Below, piece after piece: positions 9,150 to 17,170 of a stretch of 32,123 nt of DNA. The stretch spans positions 1 to 32,123 of the forward strand of contig JAHCKV010000004.1 in assembly GCA_026125595.1 (NCBI GenBank), given 5' to 3'. A program made the position numbers and the translations under genes. The notes below the pieces were generated by a model. It saw nothing but the letters and a program-made list of their open reading frames with translations. It searched no databases and was not told where the DNA came from. Source of the stretch: Burkholderiales bacterium (GTDB lineage: Bacteria; Pseudomonadota; Gammaproteobacteria; Burkholderiales; Ga0077523). Position 1 is the stretch's first letter. The number at the start of each line of letters is the position of its first letter.

Positions 9150-10238
9150 ATGAATCCGCGTGACGTCGACGACCTTTGGCCCGGCCTGCTCCAGCGCCTG
9201 CTGGAGACGTCGCCCATCGTCGCCGCGGTAACGACGCGTTCAGCCCCCCACCGCCGCGACGAGAGCGCCGAAGGTGAAGTCGACTTCGCTGTCGCCGGGG
9301 AACCTCACCGCCTGATCGTCGCTTGCAAAGCGTCGGGCCAGCCGCGCCATGTGCGGGATGCGATTGGCCGGCTCGCCCCGGTCGTCGCTCGCGCGGCCGA
9401 TCTGACACGCGGTCTCGTGTTCGCGCCGTTCATCTCACCGGCGTCGCGTGCCTTGCTCGTCGAACACAACATGGGCTGGCTCGACTTGGCCGGCAATGCT
9501 CGCGTGGCATTTCCGCGCTTCCACCTCGAGATCAGCAAGGCGGATCGTGATCCGTTCGCGACCAAGCGCGAACAACGCTCCCTTTTCTTCCCGAAGTCTG
9601 CGCGCCTGTTGAAGCTGCTGCTGCATGAACCTCATCTTTCGTGGAAGGTGGCGGATCTCGCGGCTCGAGCCGACGTCAGTGTCGGCCAAGTCAGCAATGT
9701 GCGCCGTGCGCTGATCGAGCGCGAGTGGGCGCATGCCGAGACGGGCGAAGGATTTCGATTGACGCAACCCGATGCGCTGCTCGATGCGTGGCGGGACGAT
9801 GGCGTACAAGCACCGAGCATCGCGCTGCGCGGCTATACGCTGAAGCACGGGCGCGCGCTGGATGCCGCGATCGAACAGGTGTTCGCCAACGGCGATTCGC
9901 AGAATGTGCGAGTACTGTTGGCATCGCATTCGGTCGCCCGCCGTGCAGCGCCCTATGCCCGTGTCGCCGGCGAGTTTTTCTATGCGTCCCCGGCAGGCAT
10001 CACATTGCTCGAACAGCACCTCGAACTTGTGGCCACCGACAAGGGCGAGAACGTGACGATATTTGCCCCGGGCGATGCCGGGCTGTGGCAAGAGACGATG
10101 GCACTCGCCCCCAACCTTCGCGGCACCGGTCCGATCCAGACCTATCTCGACTTGTTGGCCAGTGGCGACCGAGGACGCGAAGCAGCGAGCCATTGGCGCA
10201 CCGAGAAGATCGACCCGATGCTGGCCGAATCGTCATGA
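9150..10238 (+). CDS. AbiEi-like type IV antitoxin / winged-helix regulator
   Basis: A 362-residue protein from the ATG at 9150. The reading frame is open to 8982, but the earlier part crosses the operator-like repeats and has no protein-like character. It has an amino-terminal domain with alternating hydrophobic strands (VDFAVAGEPHRLIVACKASG, somewhat reminiscent of a nuclease-like fold), then a helix-turn-helix region around residues 150-205 (KSARLLKLLLHEP, then VADLAARADVSVGQVSNVRRAL), then a mixed carboxy-terminal domain. This matches the longer AbiEi-type antitoxins of type IV toxin-antitoxin loci, which act as transcriptional autorepressors and neutralise a nucleotidyltransferase toxin. 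The next gene starts inside its stop codon (ATGA), as expected for such a pair, but that toxin is broken here. The antitoxin may now be an orphan regulator. Confidence 0.65.
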   Translation: MNPRDVDDLWPGLLQRLLETSPIVAAVTTRSAPHRRDESAEGEVDFAVAGEPHRLIVACKASGQPRHVRDAIGRLAPVVARAADLTRGLVFAPFISPASRALLVEHNMGWLDLAGNARVAFPRFHLEISKADRDPFATKREQRSLFFPKSARLLKLLLHEPHLSWKVADLAARADVSVGQVSNVRRALIEREWAHAETGEGFRLTQPDALLDAWRDDGVQAPSIALRGYTLKHGRALDAAIEQVFANGDSQNVRVLLASHSVARRAAPYARVAGEFFYASPAGITLLEQHLELVATDKGENVTIFAPGDAGLWQETMALAPNLRGTGPIQTYLDLLASGDRGREAASHWRTEKIDPMLAESS

Positions 10239-10480
10239 CAGAGCCGCAGTCCCCGAACAACTATGACGAAGTCAGCGCCCAAGCTACGAGCGCCCTGCAT
10301 GTGGGCGATGACAGGCTGCGCACTGACTGGGTATGGCGAGCGTAAACACGCCTACGACATCTACTGTTCCGGTGGCGCATTCCTGGGCGGCATCAAGGCC
10401 TTCGCAAACGCATGCCGTCCTCTTCTCGACGATTCCATCACGCTGAAAGGTCAAAGCACACGAACTCGCCGGATACGGCC
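10235..10480 (+). pseudogene. Decayed AbiEii-like nucleotidyltransferase toxin
   Basis: An ATG at 10235 overlaps the antitoxin stop (ATGA) and opens a 36-codon frame, MTEPQSPNNYDEVSAQATSA and on, that ends at 10343-10345. In another frame from about 10335 the sequence reads ERKHAYDIYCSGGAFLGGIKAFANACRPLL. The KxAYDIY...GGI..........RPLL pattern resembles the carboxy-terminal part of AbiEii-type toxins (commonly KDAYDIYY...PGGI). I read this as a toxin that has lost its central nucleotidyltransferase core and its frame. The assignment is from remembered family patterns and is moderate at best. The adjacent - strand AIPR gene ends at 10506, so the island proper begins right after this remnant. 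Confidence 0.4.
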
Positions 10481-10505
10481 CCACGAGTTCTTCTGCCTCT
10501 ACACG

Positions 10506-12575
10506 TTACGCACTTCTGAACCCTTCCGCCTCCAGCCTCTTTCGAATTTCGAGAATCGCTGCCGCTTGGCGCTCGCTTGGAATCCTTCCAGCGGTGCCAG
10601 CGAGCAGCAAGAGTTGATCTTCCTTTGCCGTAAGTTCGTTCCGCCGGATTCCCCACTCGCGCATCGCGCGCCAGTTTGATGACTTGTAGTTCACCACCTC
10701 AGTAACAGCAGCAATTCCCGCGTCGATGCGCGCCGCACCGAGTGCGTCAGCCTTGCGCTCCAGTTCCTCAGACTGAGACACAAGTTCCTCAGCAAGTTCG
10801 GGCAGAAGGCGCACGTGCTGCTGCTGTGCGCGTTGCCAAGCCAGCTCCTTCTTGCACCACTCGGTGACGTTTTCCAGTCCCTGCTCTGGCGAAGTAAGCA
10901 CTGAATACATCACCGGCGCGACAACCTTCAACTGCGCGGACAGCGCCGATGAAATCGTCTGCGTCCGCCAGATTGACTGAACATTCAGTGCGCCTCCGGC
11001 TCCTTGCTCGGCGATGATCTGCGCCAGCTTGGCAATCGTGAACGTGACGATGTTTGCGCGGTAGCCACCATCGTACCAATCGGTCTGGGTCGGAACCAGT
11101 TGCTCCAGCTCGCGGAACACGATCGCGTGCGCAACTACGCACTTGAAGAACTCGTCGTTGAACTGCAGCGGCTTCTGCTGCCACTCCGAGACAACGAGTT
11201 TGCTGTAGACGTCAAAGTTCTTCTGGGCGCCTTTGCTGACCTCGTGTGGCAACTGGCGCCAAGAGTTCTCGATCTTCGCGAGGTCAGTCTTTGTGATGAC
11301 CTGCCGTCTTGGATTGTCGGCTTCAAATCGAAGCTTCTCGGCCGGACTCATCTTTGAAGTCTCGATGCGGTACTGCCCTTTTGCGCGCTCGTAGAACCAA
11401 GCCGTCGGCCTCTGCGAGCCCGCCCTTGGTGGTGCCTTGATCCGCCGCGACAACTCTTCGAGTTTTCGGTGGAATGCATGATTCGAGAACAAATCAGAGT
11501 CATACACCTTCGTCTGCCTGTTCGCGTACTCGGAAATCTTTGGAATCAGTTCGTTGGACTTGTCTGCGTCGACAACGGAGAGCTTCATCTGGACGAAGAT
11601 TCCGTTGAGGTCCGCACCGTCCTTGCGGCGTGCGAGGGCGAGCGATGCGGTGGTCTGCCCGCCATTCACGATCTGCAGATCCGTCGCCGCCAGAAGCCTC
11701 GGACCGTCTGGCGTGTCGTGCGTTTCGACCGACGTTGCAGTCGCTGCGATGCCGTTGTTGAATGCAAAGAACATCTCCGGGCTCCGCAGGGCGGTCTCCC
11801 GGATTGCCTTGTTCACTTTCACAGCCTTTCCCAAAAAGCTTCTAACGTTGCCTTCGAGCAGTCGGCTGCCGTATTCCTCGTACATCCGCGCCAGCGCATC
11901 ACCGGGCAGCACGCAGAGATAACCGCTGTACTCGGATTGGTTCAAACTGGCTTTGAGGCATGGAACTCCACCGGAGACGAGACCGCCGAAGTCGACGGTC
12001 AATGCCTCGCGCCCAGATCTCGACGAGAGCGCATCGTGTAACCGCGCAATGTCCCAGATGTGGAACTCCGCGGGAATGCCACCGATGCTCTGTTCCGGCC
12101 AATCTCGAATCCGATCGCTCAGGATCCCGTCGGTGACCAAGTAGAACCTTAGCCTCGTGATGTTCGGCTGATGAATCTGGAGCAGCCCGGAGAAGTCCGA
12201 GGCAGGATCTTCTTCGGCCGGAAGATGGTCGTCGTTTCCCGTAAAAGCCTCGTCCACAAAGGCAACGATCTTCGAGAAAGTCGCCTTCGCGGTAGTCTGC
12301 GTCACGGTAGCCGGATGCTGCTCGCCGTCGAACTCGACTATGACTAGGCGCAGGGATCCGTCGGCCTCGTCGAAGGCATATCCGTCGACGCCGAGGCTCC
12401 GTCGCCTGGTTCCGGTGCCACGGTACTGGCATGGGACGAAGTCGACGAGTTCCTCCGCTTCTTCCAGCATCTCGCCGACTACCGAACCGAAGCCACCTGC
12501 GGGGTTGCGCCCCCCCAACTCCGCCATGGCGCGCGCGATGACACCGTCGCGAAACGCCCTCAGTTGCTCGTCCAA
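10506..12575 (-). CDS. AIPR family protein (abortive infection phage resistance domain)
   Basis: A 689-residue protein divergent from the DISARM-like operon. The AIPR core is recognisable: LLEGNVRSFLG (about 239-249), FFAFNNGIAATAT (about 269-281, with the NNG motif), LQIVNGGQTTASLA (about 300-313) and ISEYANRQTKV. The amino end has VDGYAFDE (D64) and VIVEFDGE (E81, D83). This resembles the first strands of a PD-(D/E)xK-type nuclease, but with aspartate where a lysine is expected, so it may be inactive. The carboxy end is helical and charged. AIPR proteins occur in phage-defence and restriction-modification loci, but their activity is not settled. The start is a TTG at 12575, preceded by AAGGGGG seven bases away. 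No earlier start is evident. Confidence 0.75.
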   Translation of the reverse strand: MDEQLRAFRDGVIARAMAELGGRNPAGGFGSVVGEMLEEAEELVDFVPCQYRGTGTRRRSLGVDGYAFDEADGSLRLVIVEFDGEQHPATVTQTTAKATFSKIVAFVDEAFTGNDDHLPAEEDPASDFSGLLQIHQPNITRLRFYLVTDGILSDRIRDWPEQSIGGIPAEFHIWDIARLHDALSSRSGREALTVDFGGLVSGGVPCLKASLNQSEYSGYLCVLPGDALARMYEEYGSRLLEGNVRSFLGKAVKVNKAIRETALRSPEMFFAFNNGIAATATSVETHDTPDGPRLLAATDLQIVNGGQTTASLALARRKDGADLNGIFVQMKLSVVDADKSNELIPKISEYANRQTKVYDSDLFSNHAFHRKLEELSRRIKAPPRAGSQRPTAWFYERAKGQYRIETSKMSPAEKLRFEADNPRRQVITKTDLAKIENSWRQLPHEVSKGAQKNFDVYSKLVVSEWQQKPLQFNDEFFKCVVAHAIVFRELEQLVPTQTDWYDGGYRANIVTFTIAKLAQIIAEQGAGGALNVQSIWRTQTISSALSAQLKVVAPVMYSVLTSPEQGLENVTEWCKKELAWQRAQQQHVRLLPELAEELVSQSEELERKADALGAARIDAGIAAVTEVVNYKSSNWRAMREWGIRRNELTAKEDQLLLLAGTAGRIPSERQAAAILEIRKRLEAEGFRSA

Positions 12576-12708
12576 CCGATCGCCCCCTTGTAGATCGCCT
12601 TGCGCCCTCGCCTCGCTCGAGGCACCCCCACCCGCGGCCTGTTACCGAGGCGTAAGCACTGATATTCTACTTTCATAGGAAGAAGAAGATTCGGGGGGGC
12701 CGCACGCG
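12576..12708. promoter_or_regulatory. Divergent intergenic region between AIPR gene and DISARM-like operon
   Basis: This 133-base stretch separates two divergently transcribed defence genes and should hold both promoters. On the + strand TATTCT (12663-12668) in an AT-rich patch could be a -10 box, and a purine-rich stretch (AGGAAGAAGAAG, 12677-12688) plus GGGGGGG precede the GTG start at 12709. On the - strand AAGGGGG precedes the TTG start of the AIPR gene. I see no convincing -35 boxes and no strong dyad. Shared control of the two units from here is plausible but not demonstrated. Confidence 0.35.
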
Positions 12709-13713
12709 GTGTCCGTTGATGTGGATGAAGTCCTGGGTGCGCTGAAGCGCGATGATCTGAGCTTGCTGGTCGGCGGAGAACCGATTTCAATCCCTCCTTG
12801 GTGCGACTGGCTCGTATGGCTTGGCCAGTGGATGCGGGCGCAAGCAGCTCTAGATGGACGGCGAGTCGCGGTCGTGAGGATGCCGAGCAGGCGGCTTGGG
12901 GCGGCGTTCACGGCCTTAGGGGCCGCATTCGCGTCGGCAAGACTCCATGACGATTCGCTCCACTGGGACGCCCTCCGGGGCCTCGCTCCCGGAACAAAAG
13001 TATTCTGGCGAGAACTTGGTTCATGTCGGTCGGCAGGCTGGTCGGGGACCATTGCCGGCCTCCGCCAGATCGACGATGGTGGAGACTTCTTGGAAGTCGT
13101 AGTCGAGGCGCGGGGAAAGACTCCGCAGAACACGCGCCTCTTCAGCAAATGGGCTGCACTCTCCTACGGGATAACGCTCGGCTCAGTAACCGCCCAAACG
13201 GATGAGCGACTGGCTTCTGCAGAGAGTTTCTTCAGGGCCGTAGTAGCGGGTGCCGCGCAGGGATGGATGCGCTCGCCGGCTATCGAGTGCACCGTCATCA
13301 CAGAGCGCAGTTCCTTTCTGAGCGACCTGACTGGCTTGGCCTTCCGCGCCGGCGCTGGTGGCGAGGCGTCCTTATCCGAACTTCTTGCGATCGCTGATGC
13401 TGGTAGAGGAGCCTATGTGAAGACGAGGATAGCGCCGGCACGAAATAATGGTGTCCTCGACGAATCCGGATCGATCACGGTTCTCGACGGCGCCTCCGCA
13501 GCTGTCCGGATGGGCGACACCATTGCAAGGAGTATCGTGGTCCTGCTCGATCAGTCCGAGTATGACGAGGAAGTCGAGCAGCTGATTCAAACCTTCTTGG
13601 GCTCCGCGGTTGATGCCCACATCCATGCACCTAGTCGTGGCGTGAAGACATCGCCGGCGAGCGTAGAGGCCTTCATGTTTGGTCTGCCTCTGCAATCCCG
13701 ATCGCGGATATGA
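12709..13713 (+). CDS. Unknown protein 1 of DISARM-like operon (334 aa)
   Basis: I do not recognise this 334-residue protein. It has no signal peptide or membrane segment. It shows alternating alpha/beta character: LDGRRVAVVRMPSRRLGAAF, then LAPGTKVFWREL, then IECTVITERSSFLSDLTGL, which could be strands of a Rossmann- or RecA-like fold, but no Walker A or catalytic motif is visible. It starts at a GTG and is the first gene of the operon. Its stop overlaps the ATG of the next gene by four bases (ATGA). With the next protein it totals about 893 residues, lies upstream of drmA and has no homologue I can name. One possibility is that the pair replaces, or is a split form of, DrmE, the unknown protein of class 2 DISARM. 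That is a hypothesis only. Confidence 0.7.
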   Translation: MSVDVDEVLGALKRDDLSLLVGGEPISIPPWCDWLVWLGQWMRAQAALDGRRVAVVRMPSRRLGAAFTALGAAFASARLHDDSLHWDALRGLAPGTKVFWRELGSCRSAGWSGTIAGLRQIDDGGDFLEVVVEARGKTPQNTRLFSKWAALSYGITLGSVTAQTDERLASAESFFRAVVAGAAQGWMRSPAIECTVITERSSFLSDLTGLAFRAGAGGEASLSELLAIADAGRGAYVKTRIAPARNNGVLDESGSITVLDGASAAVRMGDTIARSIVVLLDQSEYDEEVEQLIQTFLGSAVDAHIHAPSRGVKTSPASVEAFMFGLPLQSRSRI

Positions 13714-15389
13714 CACGATCGAAAAGAAGTTCCGTTAGTCAGCTCATGCGATTCGCTGAGCATGCCCCTGGCAAGCCCGACGCGACCCGCTCGTCTAAAG
13801 TCACATCCGTACTGGGCTTAGCGTCCGCCTACCACGCAAACTCAATCAGTTGCCGCATAGAACGAGTAGCCATTGACTTCCCCACCATGGTGGAGGTTTC
13901 GAAAGCTTGCTCAAGGATCTTCTCCGAAGTTGATCGCGACGACTCCGTCCAGCGGCGGGCTGCTCGAGATGCGTGGCTTGTCAAGTCGACGCTCATGTTC
14001 ACGGCGCTGCCATTCAATGACCCGCGCTTGGAATTGGATAGCCTCCTGAACAACCTTGAGCACGTTGCTCTGAGCGTTCCGGGCATCCGGACAGCGGTTG
14101 GCGACTTGGCTAGATCGGTTCGATCTCTCGCGTCAGCAGCCGTCAATCCGAAGCGAGAGCGTTTGCTCGCGATGCTCGATTGCCCTCAGGACAGTGGAGC
14201 ACCGTTGGCGATACTCGCCAACATCTGCGGGTCACCAACTCCAGGGTGGCCGACTACTCTGGCCGCCGAAAGCGATCTTGGTTCAACAGCCATCGAGCTG
14301 GTCCGCCTGCGAAGACAGATCCGAAGTACCCTGTTCACGCGATTGATAATTCCCGGAAGCCCCTGGTTTGCGCCGAGAGGTCTGCTGTTTGACCTCCTGT
14401 ACGGCGGACGAGCTTCCAACATCACTGTACTGACCTACCGCGCCGAACGCGTTTCGATACCAGCTCCCAGGAGGTTGCCAAGAGACACCTACTTCCCGGC
14501 AGCCGGCACTCAGTCCGGGCCGCTTCCGGAGGCAAGCGAACCCAACGAGGATATCCAGCTTGATCGATGGACACATGAATCATTCTGGTCCTCGATCCAC
14601 GCGCAGCACTCCGATATGACACCAACTTCGGGGAAGGATGTCTCTGTCGACGCCAGGTTTGTCCTTTTTGCCGACGGCACCGGTGCGTTCCTTCCAACAG
14701 AAGCAAGTGTCGTGGAGATTTCAGATCTGTTCGAGGAGGGAGCGAACTTCGATGTCACGGAAGACAAGCTTCCTCGAACTTACGTCAGAGACCTGGAAGA
14801 AGGGGATCTGGTGATGCTCCGGTTGTCCGGAAGCGGCGACTATCTCGACGACGTGGCCGATTCGCTCATCGAGAAGGCCGGCGAGGCCGGTCTGCGTGGT
14901 AGAGCTCTGCAATGGAAGGATCGGCTGCACGAAGTCATCAAGCGTCACGGGGAAGGTGTCGTGGCGATGAAGGTTCGAAGTCTCGGCGTGGGACTCCGAT
15001 CTCCGCAGTACCTCTGGGCCTGGGCTGGTGACGCTGTCATGGCGCCTCAAGACCGGCAAACGTTTCACAGCCTGATTGCAGTCACCCTGCGACTCGAGAG
15101 TCGCGAGAGTGGCGATGAAGCCGCGGCCTATGCGGATGCGCGGTGGGACGAAATGGAGCGTCTGAAGGCGTACCACCACAAGGCCGGCGTTGCAATACGA
15201 GCTGCGTTGTTGACCCGGGTGCGAGGCCTTGTTGCCGAGCGTCGACGTATCGACTCGGTTGAGTCAATCGAGCTGCCAGGGGTAGCAGCCGGTCGAATGG
15301 GCCTTCTGCGTGTGTCTGCCGTCGACACCAAATCAAGGCGAGTCCCAATTTCGAGGCTGTTCCATCTGAGCAAGGTGAAGGTGACCTAG
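13710..15389 (+). CDS. Unknown protein 2 of DISARM-like operon (559 aa)
   Basis: A 559-residue cytosolic protein with no motif I can name. The first third is helical. SPWFAPRGLLFDLLYGGRASNITVL looks like the core of an alpha/beta domain. After a low-complexity segment near residues 265-290 (SGPLPEASEPNEDIQ), a second domain contains DARFVLFADGTGAFLP, then LEEGDLVMLRLSG, then a long helical part (LIEKAGEAGLRGRALQWKDR and following) and a charged helix near the end (ARWDEMERLKAYHHKAG). It overlaps its upstream neighbour by four bases and its downstream neighbour by one base (TAGTG), so the proteins are likely made in step and may form a complex. A DrmE-like role is possible given its place before drmA, but not shown. 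Confidence 0.7.
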   Translation: MTRSKRSSVSQLMRFAEHAPGKPDATRSSKVTSVLGLASAYHANSISCRIERVAIDFPTMVEVSKACSRIFSEVDRDDSVQRRAARDAWLVKSTLMFTALPFNDPRLELDSLLNNLEHVALSVPGIRTAVGDLARSVRSLASAAVNPKRERLLAMLDCPQDSGAPLAILANICGSPTPGWPTTLAAESDLGSTAIELVRLRRQIRSTLFTRLIIPGSPWFAPRGLLFDLLYGGRASNITVLTYRAERVSIPAPRRLPRDTYFPAAGTQSGPLPEASEPNEDIQLDRWTHESFWSSIHAQHSDMTPTSGKDVSVDARFVLFADGTGAFLPTEASVVEISDLFEEGANFDVTEDKLPRTYVRDLEEGDLVMLRLSGSGDYLDDVADSLIEKAGEAGLRGRALQWKDRLHEVIKRHGEGVVAMKVRSLGVGLRSPQYLWAWAGDAVMAPQDRQTFHSLIAVTLRLESRESGDEAAAYADARWDEMERLKAYHHKAGVAIRAALLTRVRGLVAERRRIDSVESIELPGVAAGRMGLLRVSAVDTKSRRVPISRLFHLSKVKVT

Positions 15390-17170
15390 TGGCAAGGATG
15401 ATTCCCCCTCTCGTCGCCGCTGATACACCGAAGGGCGAAAAGCAGTTGTTCGGCAAGCTGCGAGACGATCCTAAGGCAAAGGATTGGCTGGTCTTCCACT
15501 CCTTTGATATACGCAGGCATGTCGCGCGGGCCCAAGGTGAGGCGGACATGGTGATCGTCGTGCCCAGCCTCGGCGTGCTCTGCATCGAGGTCAAGGGCTG
15601 CGGCGTTGTCCGCGAGGGGGGGCTCTGGACCTACTCCTACGACCCGCCTAAGACATCTACCGTCGGTCCCTTTCGTCAGGCAAGCCAAGCCGCTCACTCG
15701 ATCCGGCAATACCTCGCGCTGAAGGATTCATCTCTCACGGCCCTCATGTTTCACTCCGCGGTCTTGTTCACGGAGATTGACTTCGCCGACAAGTCGCTTG
15801 AGTGGGAGCCATGGCAGATCATCGGGCGAACCGAGTTTCTCCGGCAGCCGATCTCGTCGCTCGTGACCCGCGTGCTGGAGGCAGCTCATTCCCAGTGCCG
15901 TTCGCGTAAGCCAGTGCCAATCTGGTACGGAAGCCAAAGTCGTCCCACGCTTCGGCAAGTGGAGACCGTCCTGAGGCTCATGCGACCTGATTTCGAGTAT
16001 GCCGCATCTGCTCGCAATAGCGTGGAGCTTGTCGAGGCGGCAATACGCCGCTTCACGGACGAGCAGTTCGAAGGCATCGATCACCTTGAGGACAACCGCC
16101 GTGTGCTGTTCAAAGGGCCGGCAGGGACGGGCAAGACGTTCTTGGCGATCGAGGCCGCGCGAAGAGCGGTTCGCCATGGGCGCAGCGTTGCGCTCCTGTG
16201 TTTCAACAGTCTTCTGGCGTCATGGCTGAAACACGAGGCCGAATCGATCGAGCAAGAGGCGAAGACGCGCTCACTCTCGTTTTACGTCGGCAACCTTTCA
16301 GGGCTCATGCTCAGCATTGCAAAGATCAATGTGCCGGCGCCGGCAAACCAGGAGTTCTGGGGAGTCGAACTACCCATGCGCGCGGTGGATGTCTTACTGG
16401 CCGATGGCCGTGACGTGCCAAGCTTCGACTTGCTACTCGTGGACGAGGCACAGGACCTGCTGTCCGAGCCGATGCTAGACGTCATGGAATTGCTTTTGAG
16501 CGGTGGTCTCGGAAGCGGATGCTGGGCGATGTTCGGGGACTTCGAAAGGCAGGCGATCTACGCCGACAAGAGCGCAACGCTGGGACTCGACAGGTTGCGA
16601 AGCCGGACAGCCGACAGCGTGTCCACATACCGTCTTCGAATCAACTGCCGGAATGCCACCAGGATCGCCGAGGCAGTAACTATCACCAGCGGAATGTCTC
16701 CCGGCTACAGCAGGATCCTCAATACTGCCGATTCGGCCGATGTCGAACCGGTCTTCTACCACAGCCCCTCGCACCAGGGAGACCTGCTGCTAGCAACGAT
16801 CGCGAAGCTCCTGAAGTCGTTCGCCCCGCAGGAGATCGTCGTCCTGTCCATGCGCGCTGATGCCTCGTCCTGCGCCACTCGACAGGCACGCGATCAGGCA
16901 GGCTGGCACTTCGCTTCCTATCGCGACGAGCCGGGCACCGGCGCTGCGATCCGCTACTCAAGTGTTCACGCCTTCAAGGGACTGGAGGCCGCGGCGGTTG
17001 TGCTGACGGATATCGAAGGCATCGAGGACGATCAGGCCAAGGCGCTGCTCTATGTCGGCATGTCACGAGCAAGAATTCGGCTGCATGTCCTGATGCACGA
17101 GCGTCTCCGTTCAATCTACGACTCGATGCTTGATGCCGGACTCAAGGCAGCACTTCGGAGGTCTTCCTGA
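15389..17170 (+). CDS. NERD nuclease-domain / UvrD-like SF1 helicase fusion
   Basis: A 593-residue fusion. The amino-terminal NERD domain (about 15-130) has GEKQL, then GEADMVIVV with D53, and CIEVKG with E67 and K69, the D...ExK pattern of a PD-(D/E)xK nuclease. The rest is a superfamily 1 helicase: Walker A GPAGTGKT (243-250), Walker B VDEAQD (351-356), LRINCRNATRIAEAV, VHAFKGLEA (motif V-like) and YVGMSRAR (motif VI, 555-562). Such fusions are predicted to unwind and cut DNA. It starts at a GTG sharing a base with the preceding stop codon; an ATG nine bases on is an alternative. Its stop overlaps the drmA start (TGATG). Lying between the unknown proteins and drmA, it is translated as part of the defence operon. 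It is not one of the named DISARM subunits. Confidence 0.85.
   Translation: MARMIPPLVAADTPKGEKQLFGKLRDDPKAKDWLVFHSFDIRRHVARAQGEADMVIVVPSLGVLCIEVKGCGVVREGGLWTYSYDPPKTSTVGPFRQASQAAHSIRQYLALKDSSLTALMFHSAVLFTEIDFADKSLEWEPWQIIGRTEFLRQPISSLVTRVLEAAHSQCRSRKPVPIWYGSQSRPTLRQVETVLRLMRPDFEYAASARNSVELVEAAIRRFTDEQFEGIDHLEDNRRVLFKGPAGTGKTFLAIEAARRAVRHGRSVALLCFNSLLASWLKHEAESIEQEAKTRSLSFYVGNLSGLMLSIAKINVPAPANQEFWGVELPMRAVDVLLADGRDVPSFDLLLVDEAQDLLSEPMLDVMELLLSGGLGSGCWAMFGDFERQAIYADKSATLGLDRLRSRTADSVSTYRLRINCRNATRIAEAVTITSGMSPGYSRILNTADSADVEPVFYHSPSHQGDLLLATIAKLLKSFAPQEIVVLSMRADASSCATRQARDQAGWHFASYRDEPGTGAAIRYSSVHAFKGLEAAAVVLTDIEGIEDDQAKALLYVGMSRARIRLHVLMHERLRSIYDSMLDAGLKAALRRSS

Noticed and set aside
10346-10505. 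A separate small + strand gene starting at 10263
   Set aside because: It continues through the end of the AIPR gene on the other strand. Only the AbiEii-like stretch looks like protein, so it is treated as a toxin remnant.
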